Shown: piece after piece, positions 18,394 through 31,505 of the stretch
How positions within the stretch are numbered: the first letter of the stretch is position 1
Layout: every line of letters starts with the position of its first letter
Assembly (NCBI RefSeq): GCF_000215745.1
Contig: NC_015663.1
Coordinates: 1,054,001 to 1,118,000, forward strand
Source of the DNA: Klebsiella aerogenes KCTC 2190
Lineage (GTDB): Bacteria; Pseudomonadota; Gammaproteobacteria; Enterobacterales; Enterobacteriaceae
Direction of reading: 5' to 3'
Length of the DNA: 64,000 nt
Made by a program: the position numbers and the translations under genes
The notes under the pieces: generated by a model
The model's input: only the letters and a program-made list of their open reading frames with translations
Database searches by the model: none
Told to the model about the DNA's origin: nothing

Positions 18394-19272
18394 ATGACTC
18401 AACACGATCAATTACATCGTTATCTGTTTGAAAACTATGCCGTGCGCGGTGAACTGGTCACCGTATCGGACACGTTGGAACAGATCCTGGCCAACCATAG
18501 CTACCCGCAGCCGGTTAAAACCGTGCTGTCGGAGCTGCTGGTCGCCACCAGCCTGCTGACCGCCACGCTGAAGTTCGCCGGCGATATTACCGTTCAGCTG
18601 CAGGGCGACGGCCCGCTCTCGCTGGCGGTAATCAACGGCAATAACCAGCAGCAGCTGCGCGGCGTCGCTCGCGTTCAGGGCGAAATCCCGGAAGGCGCGG
18701 ACCTGAAAACGCTGGTCGGCAACGGCTACCTGGTCATTACCATCTCTCCACAGGAAGGCGAGCGCTATCAGGGCGTTGTTGGCCTGGAAGGCGATACCCT
18801 GGCGGCATGCCTGGAAGATTACTTCCAGCGTTCCGAACAGCTGCCGACCCGACTGTTCATTCGTACCGGCGAGCACGACGGTAAAGCGGTGGCTGGCGGC
18901 ATGCTGTTGCAGGTGATGCCGGCTCAGGACGCGCAGCTTAACGACTTCGAGCATCTGGCGACCCTGACCGAGACCATCAAGGCGGAAGAGCTGTTCACCC
19001 TGCCGGCGACCGATGTATTATGGCGCCTGTACCATGAGGAAGAGGTGACGGTATACGACCCGCAAGACGTCGAGTTCAAATGCACCTGTTCTCGCCAGCG
19101 CTGCGCCGATGCGCTGAAGACGCTGCCGGATGAAGAAGTCGACAGCATCCTCGCCGACGAAGGCGAAATTGATATGCATTGCGACTACTGCGGCAATCAT
19201 TACCTGTTCAACGCGATGGATATCGCCGAGATCCGCAATAACGCCTCGCCGGCGGATCCGCAGGTACACTAA
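18394..19272 (+). CDS. hslO: redox-regulated chaperone Hsp33
   Basis: Cytoplasmic holdase activated by oxidative unfolding (292 aa). The C-terminal zinc centre is intact: KCTCSRQRC and HCDYCG provide the four redox-active cysteines. The N-terminal substrate-binding domain has [15 protein letters not shown] and [14 protein letters not shown]. The ATG at 18394 is preferred over 18388 by spacing from GAGAG and by the conserved Q-H-D-Q-L-H start. In E. coli yhgE lies between hslO and pckA; here only a non-coding spacer follows. Confidence 0.96.
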   Translation: MTQHDQLHRYLFENYAVRGELVTVSDTLEQILANHSYPQPVKTVLSELLVATSLLTATLKFAGDITVQLQGDGPLSLAVINGNNQQQLRGVARVQGEIPEGADLKTLVGNGYLVITISPQEGERYQGVVGLEGDTLAACLEDYFQRSEQLPTRLFIRTGEHDGKAVAGGMLLQVMPAQDAQLNDFEHLATLTETIKAEELFTLPATDVLWRLYHEEEVTVYDPQDVEFKCTCSRQRCADALKTLPDEEVDSILADEGEIDMHCDYCGNHYLFNAMDIAEIRNNASPADPQVH

Positions 19273-19280
19273 TCGCCCCT

Positions 19281-19325
19281 CTCGCCGGGCGTTGCCGGGT
19301 TTTTCTAACCCGCCGCGCCTGGCGT
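19281..19325 (+). terminator. imperfect stem-loop after hslO
   Basis: CGCCGGGCGTTGCCGGGTT can pair with AACCCGCCGCGCCTGGCG across a short TTTCT loop with a few mismatches, 8 bases after the hslO stop. No terminal T-run. A modest terminator or REP-like hairpin. Confidence 0.4.
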
Positions 19326-19510
19326 CAATTATTTCGACCGCGTGTTGAATCGATTTTCACTGAAAGAGTTACGTAACTTTCTTTCAAGAAAGCGATTACA
19401 TTCACATTTCAGTAGTTTTTTTAATTACTTTTTAACCATTCGGAAACATCTATCGCCACCTGCGGCCGTTTTCCTGAGATAATCACGCGCACTTCGTGAC
19501 AGGAGTCACT
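19326..19510 (+). promoter_or_regulatory. pckA: pckA upstream regulatory region (Cra-like, CRP-like and palindromic sites)
   Basis: Several signals are packed here. GTTGAATCGATTTT (19344-19357) fits the Cra/FruR consensus RSTGAAWCSNTHHW at 13 of 14 positions; Cra is a known activator of pckA in E. coli. AGTTACGTAACT (19367-19378) is a perfect 12-bp palindrome, directly followed by CTTTCTT-TC-AAGAAAG (19377-19392), a perfect 7-bp inverted repeat. A CRP-like site on the minus strand, TGTGA-N6-TCGCT (about 19391-19408 plus flanks), adjoins it. The GTGAC-AGGA-GTCAC hairpin at 19496-19509 is immediately downstream. Site identities are inferred from consensus matching by eye. Confidence 0.55.
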
Positions 19511-19618
19511 GTGTTTTTCGTAAGAAAGGCGTTTGTCGAGATACGTAAATCTATGAGCCTGGTCGCGGTCTATTCCCTGAAAGAAACCCTACAATTTAAA
19601 GCAGTACATATTGGCTAA
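19511..19618 (+). CDS. possible 35-aa upstream small protein or leader peptide of pckA
   Basis: GTG start preceded by AGGAG with 5-base spacing, 36 codons including TAA, ending 11 bases before the pckA ATG. The translation is [20 protein letters not shown] then [15 protein letters not shown], a basic amphipathic/hydrophobic peptide. The Shine-Dalgarno sits in the loop of a GTGAC/GTCAC hairpin. An internal ATG at codon 15 could alternatively start a 21-aa product. No family recognised; the frame could also be chance in a non-coding leader. Confidence 0.35.
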   Translation: MFFVRKAFVEIRKSMSLVAVYSLKETLQFKAVHIG

Positions 19619-19629
19619 GGAGCAGTGAC

Positions 19630-21249
19630 ATGCGCGTTAATAGTTTAACCCCGCAGGATCTCAAGGCTTACGGTATCAATGACGTCCAGGAAATTGTCCA
19701 CAACCCGAGCTTCGATACGCTGTATCAGGAAGAGCTCGACCCAAAACTGGAAGGTTATGAGCGTGGCGTATTAACCAATCTTGGCGCCATCGCCGTCGAT
19801 ACCGGCATTTTCACCGGCCGTTCGCCGAAAGATAAATATATCGTCCGTGACGATACCACTCGCGATACCGTGTGGTGGTCTGATAAAGGCAATGGCAAGA
19901 ACGACAACAAGCCGCTCTCCCAGGAAACCTGGCAGCACCTGAAAGGCCTGGTGACTCACCAGCTGTCGGGCAAACGCCTGTTTATCGTCGACGCCTTCTG
20001 CGGCGCCAACGCCGACACCCGCCTCAGCGTGCGCTTCATTACTGAAGTCGCCTGGCAGGCACACTTTGTTAAGAACATGTTCATTCGCCCGAGCGAAGAA
20101 GAACTGGCAGCCTTCGAGCCGGACTTTATCGTCATGAACGGCGCGAAGTGCACCAACCCGCAGTGGAAAGAGCAGGGTCTGAACTCCGAAAACTTCGTGG
20201 CTTTCAACCTGACCGAGCGCATCCAGCTCATCGGCGGCACCTGGTACGGCGGCGAAATGAAGAAAGGGATGTTCTCGATCATGAACTACCTGCTGCCGCT
20301 ACAGGGCATCGCTTCGATGCACTGCTCCGCTAACGTCGGCGAAAAAGGCGATGTCGCCGTGTTCTTCGGCCTCTCCGGCACCGGTAAAACCACCCTCTCC
20401 ACCGACCCGAAACGCCGCCTGATTGGCGATGACGAGCACGGATGGGATGATGACGGCGTATTTAACTTCGAAGGCGGCTGCTACGCGAAGACCATTAAGT
20501 TGTCGGAAGCCAACGAGCCGGATATCTATCACGCGATCCGCCGCGATGCGCTGCTGGAAAACGTCGTGGTACGGGCTGACGGCACCATCGATTTTGATGA
20601 CGGTTCGAAGACCGAGAACACCCGCGTCTCCTACCCGATCGACCATATCGAAAATATCGTTAAGCCAGTGTCGAAAGCCGGTCACGCCACCAAGGTTATC
20701 TTCCTGACCGCCGACGCCTTTGGCGTATTGCCGCCGGTTTCACGCCTGACCGCTGACCAGACTCAGTACCACTTCCTGTCTGGCTTTACCGCCAAGCTGG
20801 CCGGTACCGAGCGCGGCGTCACCGAGCCGACCCCAACCTTCTCCGCCTGCTTCGGCGCCGCGTTCCTGTCGCTGCACCCGACGCAGTACGCTGAAGTGCT
20901 GGTGAAACGCATGCAGGCTTCCGGCGCCCAGGCTTACCTGGTCAACACCGGCTGGAACGGTACCGGTAAACGTATCTCAATTAAAGATACCCGCGCGATT
21001 ATCGACGCCATCCTCGACGGTTCGCTGGATAACGCCGAAACCTTCACCCTGCCGATGTTCAACCTGCAGATCCCAACCGAGCTGCCGGGCGTCGATACCC
21101 ATATCCTCGACCCGCGTAATACCTACGGTTCTCCGGAGCAGTGGCAGGAGAAAGCCGATCAGTTGGCGAAACTGTTTATTGAGAACTTCGAGAAGTATAC
21201 CGATACCCCGGCCGGCGCTGCGCTGGTTGCGGCCGGTCCGAAGCGTTAA
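19630..21249 (+). CDS. pckA: phosphoenolpyruvate carboxykinase (ATP)
   Basis: Gluconeogenic enzyme (539 aa) converting oxaloacetate and ATP to PEP, CO2 and ADP. The P-loop kinase-1a motif [11 protein letters not shown] begins at residue 247; the metal/oxaloacetate region [20 protein letters not shown] follows as kinase-2, along with N-terminal [13 protein letters not shown] and [21 protein letters not shown] gives a strong ribosome-binding site. It is monocistronic, with an intrinsic terminator 20 bases after the stop, and converges with envZ. Confidence 0.98.
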   Translation: MRVNSLTPQDLKAYGINDVQEIVHNPSFDTLYQEELDPKLEGYERGVLTNLGAIAVDTGIFTGRSPKDKYIVRDDTTRDTVWWSDKGNGKNDNKPLSQETWQHLKGLVTHQLSGKRLFIVDAFCGANADTRLSVRFITEVAWQAHFVKNMFIRPSEEELAAFEPDFIVMNGAKCTNPQWKEQGLNSENFVAFNLTERIQLIGGTWYGGEMKKGMFSIMNYLLPLQGIASMHCSANVGEKGDVAVFFGLSGTGKTTLSTDPKRRLIGDDEHGWDDDGVFNFEGGCYAKTIKLSEANEPDIYHAIRRDALLENVVVRADGTIDFDDGSKTENTRVSYPIDHIENIVKPVSKAGHATKVIFLTADAFGVLPPVSRLTADQTQYHFLSGFTAKLAGTERGVTEPTPTFSACFGAAFLSLHPTQYAEVLVKRMQASGAQAYLVNTGWNGTGKRISIKDTRAIIDAILDGSLDNAETFTLPMFNLQIPTELPGVDTHILDPRNTYGSPEQWQEKADQLAKLFIENFEKYTDTPAGAALVAAGPKR

Positions 21250-21270
21250 TCAGGTCATAGAGACAACAAA

Positions 21271-21293
21271 GCCGGGCGATGCCCGGCTTTTTT
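21271..21293. terminator. pckA intrinsic terminator
   Basis: GCCGGGC (21271-21277), loop GAT, GCCCGGC (21281-21287) followed by six T and an AT-rich tail; lies between convergent pckA and envZ and serves pckA. Confidence 0.9.
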
Positions 21294-21308
21294 ATTTTTA
21301 TACGCTAA

Positions 21309-23386
<2,078 letters not shown>

Positions 23387-23514
23387 TGTTTGTACTCCCA
23401 AAGGTTCACTGCAATCGTTAGTGCGTATTCTTAAAAACCCACGCTAATACGACCAGCCAAATCTGGTATATATTCTAGTCGAAATTGTTACAAAGCATAT
23501 TAAACAGCAATTTA
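23387..23514 (-). promoter_or_regulatory. ompR: ompR-envZ promoter region
   Basis: AT-rich region directly upstream of ompR (for example TATATTCTAGTCGAAATTG near 23468), where the ompB promoters lie in enterobacteria. In E. coli the divergent neighbour is greB; here the region ends at an ERIC repeat and the sugar-acid operon. Exact promoter elements were not assigned. Confidence 0.5.
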
Positions 23515-23637
23515 TACCCGTCATTCTTCAAGTTGCACGTGCGTTGGCTGCGTGCGCTCACCCCAGTCACATAGTTATCTATGCTCCTGGGGATTCACAC
23601 ACTTGCCGCCTTCCTGCAACTCGAATTATTTAGGGTA
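23515..23637. repeat. ERIC (enterobacterial repetitive intergenic consensus) element
   Basis: 123-base imperfect palindrome beginning TACCCGTCATTCTTCAAGTT and ending with its rough complement TTATTTAGGGTA. The core CGCTCACCCCAGTCAC and CTCCTGGGGATTCAC are the hallmark ERIC sequences used as primer sites. It lies between ompR and the permease gene, near the boundary where gene order departs from E. coli. Confidence 0.93.
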
Positions 23638-23682
23638 AACCCGTCATTCTGAGCAAAATTTACCACCGGCGCGACAAAAAAG

Positions 23683-23712
23683 AAAAAGGCGGAGGGTCTC
23701 CTCCGCCTTTTT
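23683..23712. terminator. intrinsic terminator of the sugar-acid operon
   Basis: GGCGGAG (23688-23694), loop GGTCTC, CTCCGCC (23701-23707), flanked by five A on the left and five T on the right, so it can work on both strands. It is 15 bases beyond the stop of the permease gene. Confidence 0.9.
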
Positions 23713-23727
23713 AGCTAATTTTGCCGC

Positions 23728-24951
23728 TTACGCGCGTCGTTGGCTCATGCCGTACCACTGCACCACCAGGAAGCATAGCAGCGGCAACCCATAGGCCAGC
23801 GCGGTGCTGTAGCGGTCGGCCAGCGCCCCCATAAAGTAAGGCATAATCGCCCCGCCGACGATGGCCATAATCATAAACGAGCTGGCGCGTTTGGTATGGC
23901 TGCCCATATTTTTAACGCCCAGCGCGAAAATGGTCGGGAACATAATCGACATAAAAAAGAAGACCGCAATCAGCGCCACCACCGACACGCCGTCGATACT
24001 CATCATCACCAGACCGCAGAGCACGATATTGACCAACGAATACACCATCAGCAGCGTCGCCGCCTGCACCCGCCCCATCAGCCAGGTACTGAAGAAACGA
24101 CCGACCATAAAGCTAATCATCGCAATCGACAGCAGATAGGAAGCGTGCTGGTTTGTCACGCCATGCCAGTGCTCGGTCGCATAGTTGATAAAGAACGCAC
24201 CCACGCCGACCTGCGCGGCAACATAAAAGAACTGGGCGATAACCCCGCCGGTAAAGTGGCGATGCTGCCACAGCCCCTGCGCCGCTTCTTGCTGACTGCC
24301 CTCCTCTTCGCGAATATCCGGCATCGGCGTGCGGCGGAACAGCAGCGCGATGGACAGCACCAGCACGGCGATAGCGACATAGGTGATTTTTACCGAGCTC
24401 TGATCGCCGGTATTGCCCTGAGTAGCTGAAAAGAACAGCGTGCCGCCGATCAGCGGGCCAATAAATTGCCCCAGTCCGTTAAACGACTGCGCCAGATTCA
24501 ACCGCCGCTCGGCGCCTTTACTATCGCCAAGTACCGTCGCATAAGGGTTCGCCGCGGTCTCAAGGCAACCTAATCCACAGGCAATCACAAACAGCGCGAA
24601 CAGGAACAGCGCAAAGCTATTCACGCTCGCCGCCGGCACAAACAGCAGCGCGCCAAGCGCATACAGGCACAAGCCGACCAGGATCCCCGCTTTATAACCA
24701 CGTTTATCCATAAAGTAGCCGGCGGGCAGCGCCACCAGGAAGTAGGCGCCAAAATAGGCCGCCTGCAGTAAACCGGACTGCGCTTTGGTGACGTGCAGGG
24801 TCTCCTGAAAATGTTTATTGAGAACATCGAGCAGGCCGTAAGAGAGCCCCCACATAAAGAACAGGCTGGTGACCAGCATAAATGCCCAGCGCAGATTAGG
24901 GGTCGCCCCGGCGCGGGACGCCAGCGGCTCCGCCGTTTTATTCACTAGCAT
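23728..24951 (-). CDS. L-fucose:H+ symporter-like MFS permease
   Basis: Twelve-helix major facilitator transporter (407 aa) of the FucP/FHS family: RWAFMLVTSLFFMWGLSYGLLDVLN (helix 1, in two parts: MLVTSLFFMWGLS and YGLLDVLNKHF), the AAYFGAYFLVALPAGYFMD signature, and ACGLGCLETAANPYA, which is typical of FucP-related symporters. Last gene of a seven-gene minus-strand operon, 31 bases after the mutarotase gene, and followed by a strong terminator. Substrate is inferred from its neighbours: L-fucose or another 6-deoxy sugar such as L-rhamnose or L-galactose. It is somewhat shorter than E. coli FucP. Confidence 0.85.
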   Translation of the reverse strand: MLVNKTAEPLASRAGATPNLRWAFMLVTSLFFMWGLSYGLLDVLNKHFQETLHVTKAQSGLLQAAYFGAYFLVALPAGYFMDKRGYKAGILVGLCLYALGALLFVPAASVNSFALFLFALFVIACGLGCLETAANPYATVLGDSKGAERRLNLAQSFNGLGQFIGPLIGGTLFFSATQGNTGDQSSVKITYVAIAVLVLSIALLFRRTPMPDIREEEGSQQEAAQGLWQHRHFTGGVIAQFFYVAAQVGVGAFFINYATEHWHGVTNQHASYLLSIAMISFMVGRFFSTWLMGRVQAATLLMVYSLVNIVLCGLVMMSIDGVSVVALIAVFFFMSIMFPTIFALGVKNMGSHTKRASSFMIMAIVGGAIMPYFMGALADRYSTALAYGLPLLCFLVVQWYGMSQRRA

Positions 24952-24982
24952 GGTGAGATCCTCAGTAGAGTACAGAGTTGTT

Positions 24983-26933
<1,951 letters not shown>

Positions 26934-26947
<14 letters not shown>

Positions 26948-28229
26948 GCACTTCTCCACGGTAGCGGTACTGCTCGATAGAAGCCTGATGCATTTCAATC
27001 GAGTAGCCCGGCGCCTGCGGCGGCATATAAGCTGCGCCGCGGATTTCGCAAGGGTGCAGGAAGTGCTCGTGCAGATGGTCGACAAACTCAATCACCCGCC
27101 CTTCATGGGTACCGGCGATGCACAGATAGTCAATCATCGACAGGTGCTGGACGTATTCGCACAGTCCGACGCCGCCGGCGTGCGGGCAAACCGGCAGGTT
27201 GTACTTCGCCGCCATCAGCATCACCGCCAGCACTTCGTTGACGCCGCCTAACCGGCAGGCATCGATCTGCACCACGTCAATCGCGCCGCGCATAATGAAC
27301 TGTTTGAACATAATCCGGTTCTGGCACATCTCGCCGGTGGCGACCTTCACCGCGCCGATGTTTTCGCGGATCTTGCGGTGGCCTTCGATATCATCCGGGC
27401 TGGTCGGCTCTTCGATAAACCACGGGTTGGCGAAGGCCAACGCTTTGACCCATGGAATGGCGGCGTCCACTTCCCATACCTGGTTGGCGTCAATCATCAA
27501 TTTCCGCTCGGGGCCAATCACTTCCCGGGCGATGCGCACGCGGCGGATGTCATCTTCAATGTCGCGCCCGACCTTCAGCTTGATATGCGAGAAACCGGCG
27601 TCCACCGCCTGCTGACAAAGGCGACGCAGTTTTTCATCACCGTATCCCAGCCAGCCCGCTGAGGTGGTGTAGCACGGATAACCCTGCGCCTGTAGCTGTT
27701 CGAGACGCTGGGCTTTGCCCTCCTCACGGCTTTCCAGCAGGCGCAGCGCCTCCTCCGGGGTAATGCAGTCGGTGATGTAGCGAAAATCGATACAGCGCAC
27801 CAGCTCGGCCGGGCTCATATCGGCGACCAGTCGCCAGACCGGTTTGCCTTCGGCCTTCGCCCACAGATCCCACACCGCATTGACCACCGCGCCGGTCGCC
27901 AGGTGAATCGCCCCTTTGTCCGGGCCAATCCAGCGCAGCTGGCTATCGCTGGTAAAGCGCCGCCAGAAGGCGCCCATATCGGCGGCGATCGTCTCGAGTT
28001 GCTCGCCGACGATTAAATGCTCCAGCGCCTGAATCGCCGCGCAGCAAATTTCGTTGCCGCGGCCAATGGTGAAGGTCAACCCGTGACCGGTGAGCTTAGG
28101 ATTGTCGGTTTCGAGGATCACGTAGGCGGCGGAGTAATCCGGGTCGGGATTCATCGCATCGGAGCCGTCCAACTGCTGCGAAGTGGGGAAACGAATATCC
28201 TCTACCCGCAGGGCGGTAATTTGCGTCAT
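26934..28229 (-). CDS. L-fuconate dehydratase (enolase superfamily)
   Basis: 431-aa member of the mandelate racemase subgroup of the enolase superfamily. The catalytic set matches the characterised Xanthomonas L-fuconate dehydratase offset by one residue: K217 and K219 in SHIKLKVG, metal ligands D247 (LMIDANQ), E273 (FIEEPTSPDD) and E300 (VATGEMCQNR), and general acid/base H350 in VCPHAGGVGLCEYVQHL. The enzyme dehydrates L-fuconate to 2-keto-3-deoxy-L-fuconate. Its start overlaps the hydrolase stop by 4 bases. This is the most diagnostic gene of the operon. Confidence 0.92.
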
Positions 28230-29077
28230 TGTTTGTCCTCCACGGTCAGCTGCTGCTGTTCGCCCAACCCTTCAATGCCCAAACGAATAGTCTGGCCGGC
28301 GCGTAAATAAACCGGCTGCGGTTTCTGGCCCATACCCACCCCCGGCGGCGTACCGGTGGAGATGACATCGCCCGGCTGCAGGCTCATAAAGCGGCTCAGG
28401 TAGCTGATGATATAGGGCACTTTGAAAATCATGGTGCGGGTGTTGCCGTCCTGATAGCGCTTGCCGTCGACCTCCAGCCACAGGTTAAGCGCGTTGGGAT
28501 CGGGGATTTCATCGGCGGTGACCAGCCAGGGGCCGGTCGGCCCGAACGTGTCGCAGCCTTTGCCTTTATCCCAGGTGCCGCCGCGCTCGATTTGATACTC
28601 ACGTTCGGAGACGTCATTAATCACGCAGTAGCCAGCAACGTGCTGCATGGCGTCGCGCTCGTCGATATAGCGCCCGCCTTTGCCAATCACTACCCCTAAT
28701 TCGACTTCCCAGTCGGTCTTTTGCGAACCGCGCGGGATAATCACGTTGTCGTTAGGCCCGACCACCGCGCTGGTCCACTTGCTGAATACCACCGGCTCCT
28801 GCGGAATATCGGCGCCGGTCTCCGCGGCGTGATCGGCATAGTTCAGGCCGATGCAGATAAACTTACCGATACCGCCGACGCAGGCGCCAATACGCGGATT
28901 GCCTTCAACCAGCGGCAGGCTGTAGAGATCCAGCTGGCGCAGACGCGCCAGACTCTCCGGCAGCAGCGCGTCGCCGCGCAGATCGTTAATATATTGCGAT
29001 AGGTCGCGCAAGCGGCCGTCGTTATCGAGTACGCCCGGACGCTCGCTGCCGGGATTGCCAAAACGAAGTAATTTCAT
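28226..29077 (-). CDS. 2,4-diketo-3-deoxy-L-fuconate hydrolase (FAH family)
   Basis: Fumarylacetoacetate hydrolase-fold protein (283 aa): an N-terminal DUF2437-like part (MKLLRFGNPGSERPG), the FICIGLNYADHAAETG start of the FAH core, VVFSKWTSAVVGPND, and the metal-site WEVELGVVIG and TGTPPGVGMGQKP. It should cleave 2,4-diketo-3-deoxy-L-fuconate into pyruvate and L-lactate, the last pathway step. The start at 29077 is supported by the conserved MKLLRFG; an in-frame start 16 codons upstream would overlap the preceding gene. Confidence 0.86.
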   Translation of the reverse strand: MKLLRFGNPGSERPGVLDNDGRLRDLSQYINDLRGDALLPESLARLRQLDLYSLPLVEGNPRIGACVGGIGKFICIGLNYADHAAETGADIPQEPVVFSKWTSAVVGPNDNVIIPRGSQKTDWEVELGVVIGKGGRYIDERDAMQHVAGYCVINDVSEREYQIERGGTWDKGKGCDTFGPTGPWLVTADEIPDPNALNLWLEVDGKRYQDGNTRTMIFKVPYIISYLSRFMSLQPGDVISTGTPPGVGMGQKPQPVYLRAGQTIRLGIEGLGEQQQLTVEDKQ

Positions 29078-29112
29078 GCGTTTTCCTGATAGTGAAATAA
29101 AGCGCCGCGCGG

Positions 29113-29853
29113 TTAGTTGCTCCAACCGCCGTCAATAATCTGCACCGTGCCGGTGGTGTAGGCGCTGGCGTCGGAAGCCAGGTACAGCGCCAGTTGGGCG
29201 ATCTCTTCCGGCTTGCCGATGCGGCCAATGGGCTGGCGGGCGACAAACGCCTCATAAACCGCCTCTTCGCTCAGCCCCTGCTCGCGCGCCTGCTCGGCAA
29301 TACGTCCGCGTAGGGAAGGTGAATCGACGGTACCCGGACAAATCGCATTACAACGAATGCCCTGGGTGACGAAATCCGCCGCTACCGAGCGGGTCAGGCC
29401 AATGACCGCCGCTTTACTGGCGCTGTAGGCGAAGCGGTTTGGTACTCCTTTCACGCTGGAAGCTACCGATGACATGTTGATAATCGAGCCGCCGCCGCGG
29501 GCGATCATCGCCGGCAAAAAGGCGCGAATCGTGTGGAACATGGCGGTGACGTTCAGATCGAGGGCGAACTGCCACTCCCGCTCGCTACATTCAAGAATGC
29601 TGCCGCTATGCACCACCCCGGCGCAGTTGAACAACACATCCAGCGGGCCCAGCGTTTCCGCGGCGGCGGCAATCGCATCCGCGCGGGTGACATCCAGCTG
29701 CAGCGGCTGTACGCCGGGGATATCGCTCAATCCGGCAATGTTGATATCGCTGGCAATCACTTCCGCGCCGGCGGCGGCAAATAGCCGCGCGCAGCTATTG
29801 CCAATCCCCTGCCCTGCGGCGGTAATCAGAACGCGTTTTCCGGTTAGTTCCAT
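29113..29853 (-). CDS. 2-keto-3-deoxy-L-fuconate dehydrogenase (SDR family)
   Basis: SDR protein (246 aa) of the type related to animal BDH2/DHRS6 and the bacterial 2-keto-3-deoxy-L-fuconate 4-dehydrogenases: MELTGKRVLITAAGQGIGNS with cofactor motif at residues 11-18, NCAGVVHSG, catalytic Tyr/Lys in YSASK, and RQPIGRIGKPEEIAQLALYLASD. Start at 29853 is preceded by GGGGAGAG. It is the first structural gene of the operon, reading divergently from the GntR regulator. Confidence 0.86.
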   Translation of the reverse strand: MELTGKRVLITAAGQGIGNSCARLFAAAGAEVIASDINIAGLSDIPGVQPLQLDVTRADAIAAAAETLGPLDVLFNCAGVVHSGSILECSEREWQFALDLNVTAMFHTIRAFLPAMIARGGGSIINMSSVASSVKGVPNRFAYSASKAAVIGLTRSVAADFVTQGIRCNAICPGTVDSPSLRGRIAEQAREQGLSEEAVYEAFVARQPIGRIGKPEEIAQLALYLASDASAYTTGTVQIIDGGWSN

Positions 29854-30087
29854 TTCTCTCCCCTGGTCTAAAGGACTAATGGTCAGGCCATTGGTGGTAG
29901 TCAAAGGCCTGACCTTTCGCATGACAAGTCAGGCATAACCCGCTATCGTGAAGCTTAGATGTTGCAAAAACGGCCACAAACGGCACATTGGTTAACCAAT
30001 TAATTACACTCGACTAACAAACACTCAAGTGTGCTGGCCAATATTTGTGCGCTTTATCACTGTCTATCGCATGAGCAAAGGTGAAAC
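29854..30087. promoter_or_regulatory. divergent operator region of the sugar-acid operon and its GntR regulator
   Basis: Contains a perfect 14-bp palindrome ATTGGTTAACCAAT (29987-30000), nearly the TTGGTATACCAA core recognised by the FadR-subfamily regulators UxuR and ExuR, hence the likely operator of the adjacent GntR protein. Nearer the operon start, GGTCAGGCC (29881-29889) and GGCCTGACC (29906-29914) form a perfect 9-bp inverted repeat that would fold in the operon leader. The half-site TTGGTGGTAGTCAA inside its loop may be a weaker second operator. Confidence 0.65.
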
Positions 30088-30846
30088 ATGCCGATTACCA
30101 GACTGGAAAACCCAAGGATTTACAGACAGATAGCAGACCAACTCAAGCGATTAATTGAGAACAACGAATTTCCGCCCGGCAGTCGTCTTCCGTCTGAGCG
30201 AGATTTAGCCCAGCAATTGAACGTCAGCCGCGCATCGGTACGCGAAGCGCTGATTGCGCTGGAGGTGATTGGCCTGGTGGACGTGCGCGTCGGCAACGGG
30301 GTAATCGTCAAATCGCAAACGCCGCTCGTCGCCACCAAAGAGCCAGTGATGGCGCAGGCCGGCCGCGACCAGTGGACGGAGATCGACGACGAACTCGACA
30401 TAGACCTCGATTTTAACGCCGAACTACCGCCCTTTTCTCTGCTGCAGGCGCGCCTGTTAATCGAACCGGAAACCGCCGCGCTGGCGGCACGCCACGCCAG
30501 CCCCGAAGAGCTGGCCGCTATCCGCGAGGCCTTTGAGCAAAACTGTCGCGATAACCGTGCCGGTTCAACCACCCATCCCGGCGACCGCCTGTTCCATATC
30601 CGTATCGCTCAGGCCAGCGGCAACCCGGCGTACGCGTTTATCATCGGCCACCTGCTCGGCCACCGCTACGGCAGTATGTTCCGCATGCTGCAGCGCCATT
30701 ACACCCCGGACGATATGCCGCATCGCTCGGAACAGGAGCATCGCGCGATCCTTGAAGCCATTGAGGCCCACGACGTACGTGCGGCAAAGAAAGCAATGAA
30801 AAATCATATTGATCAGGTGATTACCATTTTTACCCGCAGCCAGTAG
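30088..30846 (+). CDS. GntR-family (FadR subfamily) transcriptional regulator
   Basis: 252-aa regulator with N-terminal winged helix-turn-helix (residues about 8-74: YRQIADQLKRLIENNEFPPG, LPSERDLAQQLNVSRASVREA) and a C-terminal all-helical FCD ligand domain whose metal-site pattern Asp/His is seen in HPGDRLFHIRIAQ, HRYGSMFRML and EHRAILEAIEAHD. It resembles UxuR/ExuR-type regulators of sugar acids. Divergent from the seven-gene operon across a shared control region holding its likely palindromic operator; probably a repressor released by a pathway sugar acid. Confidence 0.88.
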   Translation: MPITRLENPRIYRQIADQLKRLIENNEFPPGSRLPSERDLAQQLNVSRASVREALIALEVIGLVDVRVGNGVIVKSQTPLVATKEPVMAQAGRDQWTEIDDELDIDLDFNAELPPFSLLQARLLIEPETAALAARHASPEELAAIREAFEQNCRDNRAGSTTHPGDRLFHIRIAQASGNPAYAFIIGHLLGHRYGSMFRMLQRHYTPDDMPHRSEQEHRAILEAIEAHDVRAAKKAMKNHIDQVITIFTRSQ

Positions 30847-30931
30847 CCGTGATTTCTGCGCCTGGCGCTTTACCTTGCCGAAACGGCTGGTTAAGGTACG
30901 GCGGGACGAGATTATTTTGGATGAACCACAG

Positions 30932-31405
30932 ATGAAAACGCCGCTGATCACCCGTGAAGGGTATGAAAAACTGAAGCAAGAGATGGATTACTTGTGGCGT
31001 ACAGAGCGCCCGGAAGTCACCAAGAAAGTGACCTGGGCGGCGAGTCTTGGCGACCGCAGTGAAAACGCCGATTATCAGTACAATAAAAAGCGCCTGCGCG
31101 AAATTGACCGCCGGGTGCGTTATCTCACCAAGTGTCTGGAAAATCTCAAAATCGTCGATTATTCCCCGCAGCAGGAAGGCAAAGTGTTCTTCGGCGCGTG
31201 GGTGGAGATCGAGAACGACGATGGCGATACCAAGCGCTTTCGCATTGTCGGCTACGATGAAATCTTCGGCCGCAAAGACTATATCTCCATCGATTCGCCA
31301 ATGGCGCGCGCTTTACTGAAGAAAGAGGTGGGCGACCTGGCTATCGTTAACACTCCGGCTGGCGAAGCCAGCTGGTACGTCAATGAAATTGAATACGTGA
31401 AATAG
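30932..31405 (+). CDS. greB: transcription elongation factor GreB
   Basis: Transcript cleavage factor (157 aa) that rescues backtracked RNA polymerase through the secondary channel. N-terminal coiled coil with the acidic tip SLGDRSENADYQYNKKRLRE, and the C-terminal globular domain FGAWVEIENDDGD...SIDSPMARALLKK. The start MKTPLITREGYEKL at 30932 gives the conserved N-terminus; the open frame extends 19 codons upstream without support. In E. coli greB is next to ompR; here the sugar-acid operon separates them. Confidence 0.96.
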   Translation: MKTPLITREGYEKLKQEMDYLWRTERPEVTKKVTWAASLGDRSENADYQYNKKRLREIDRRVRYLTKCLENLKIVDYSPQQEGKVFFGAWVEIENDDGDTKRFRIVGYDEIFGRKDYISIDSPMARALLKKEVGDLAIVNTPAGEASWYVNEIEYVK

Positions 31406-31505
31406 CGCCGGAACATTCCGAGAGAACCCGGTCGCGGCTGGCATTTTAGCCTGGCAGCCCGTATAACTATCCCCTGATTTTTGACCCTAATGATGAATAA
31501 AACCG

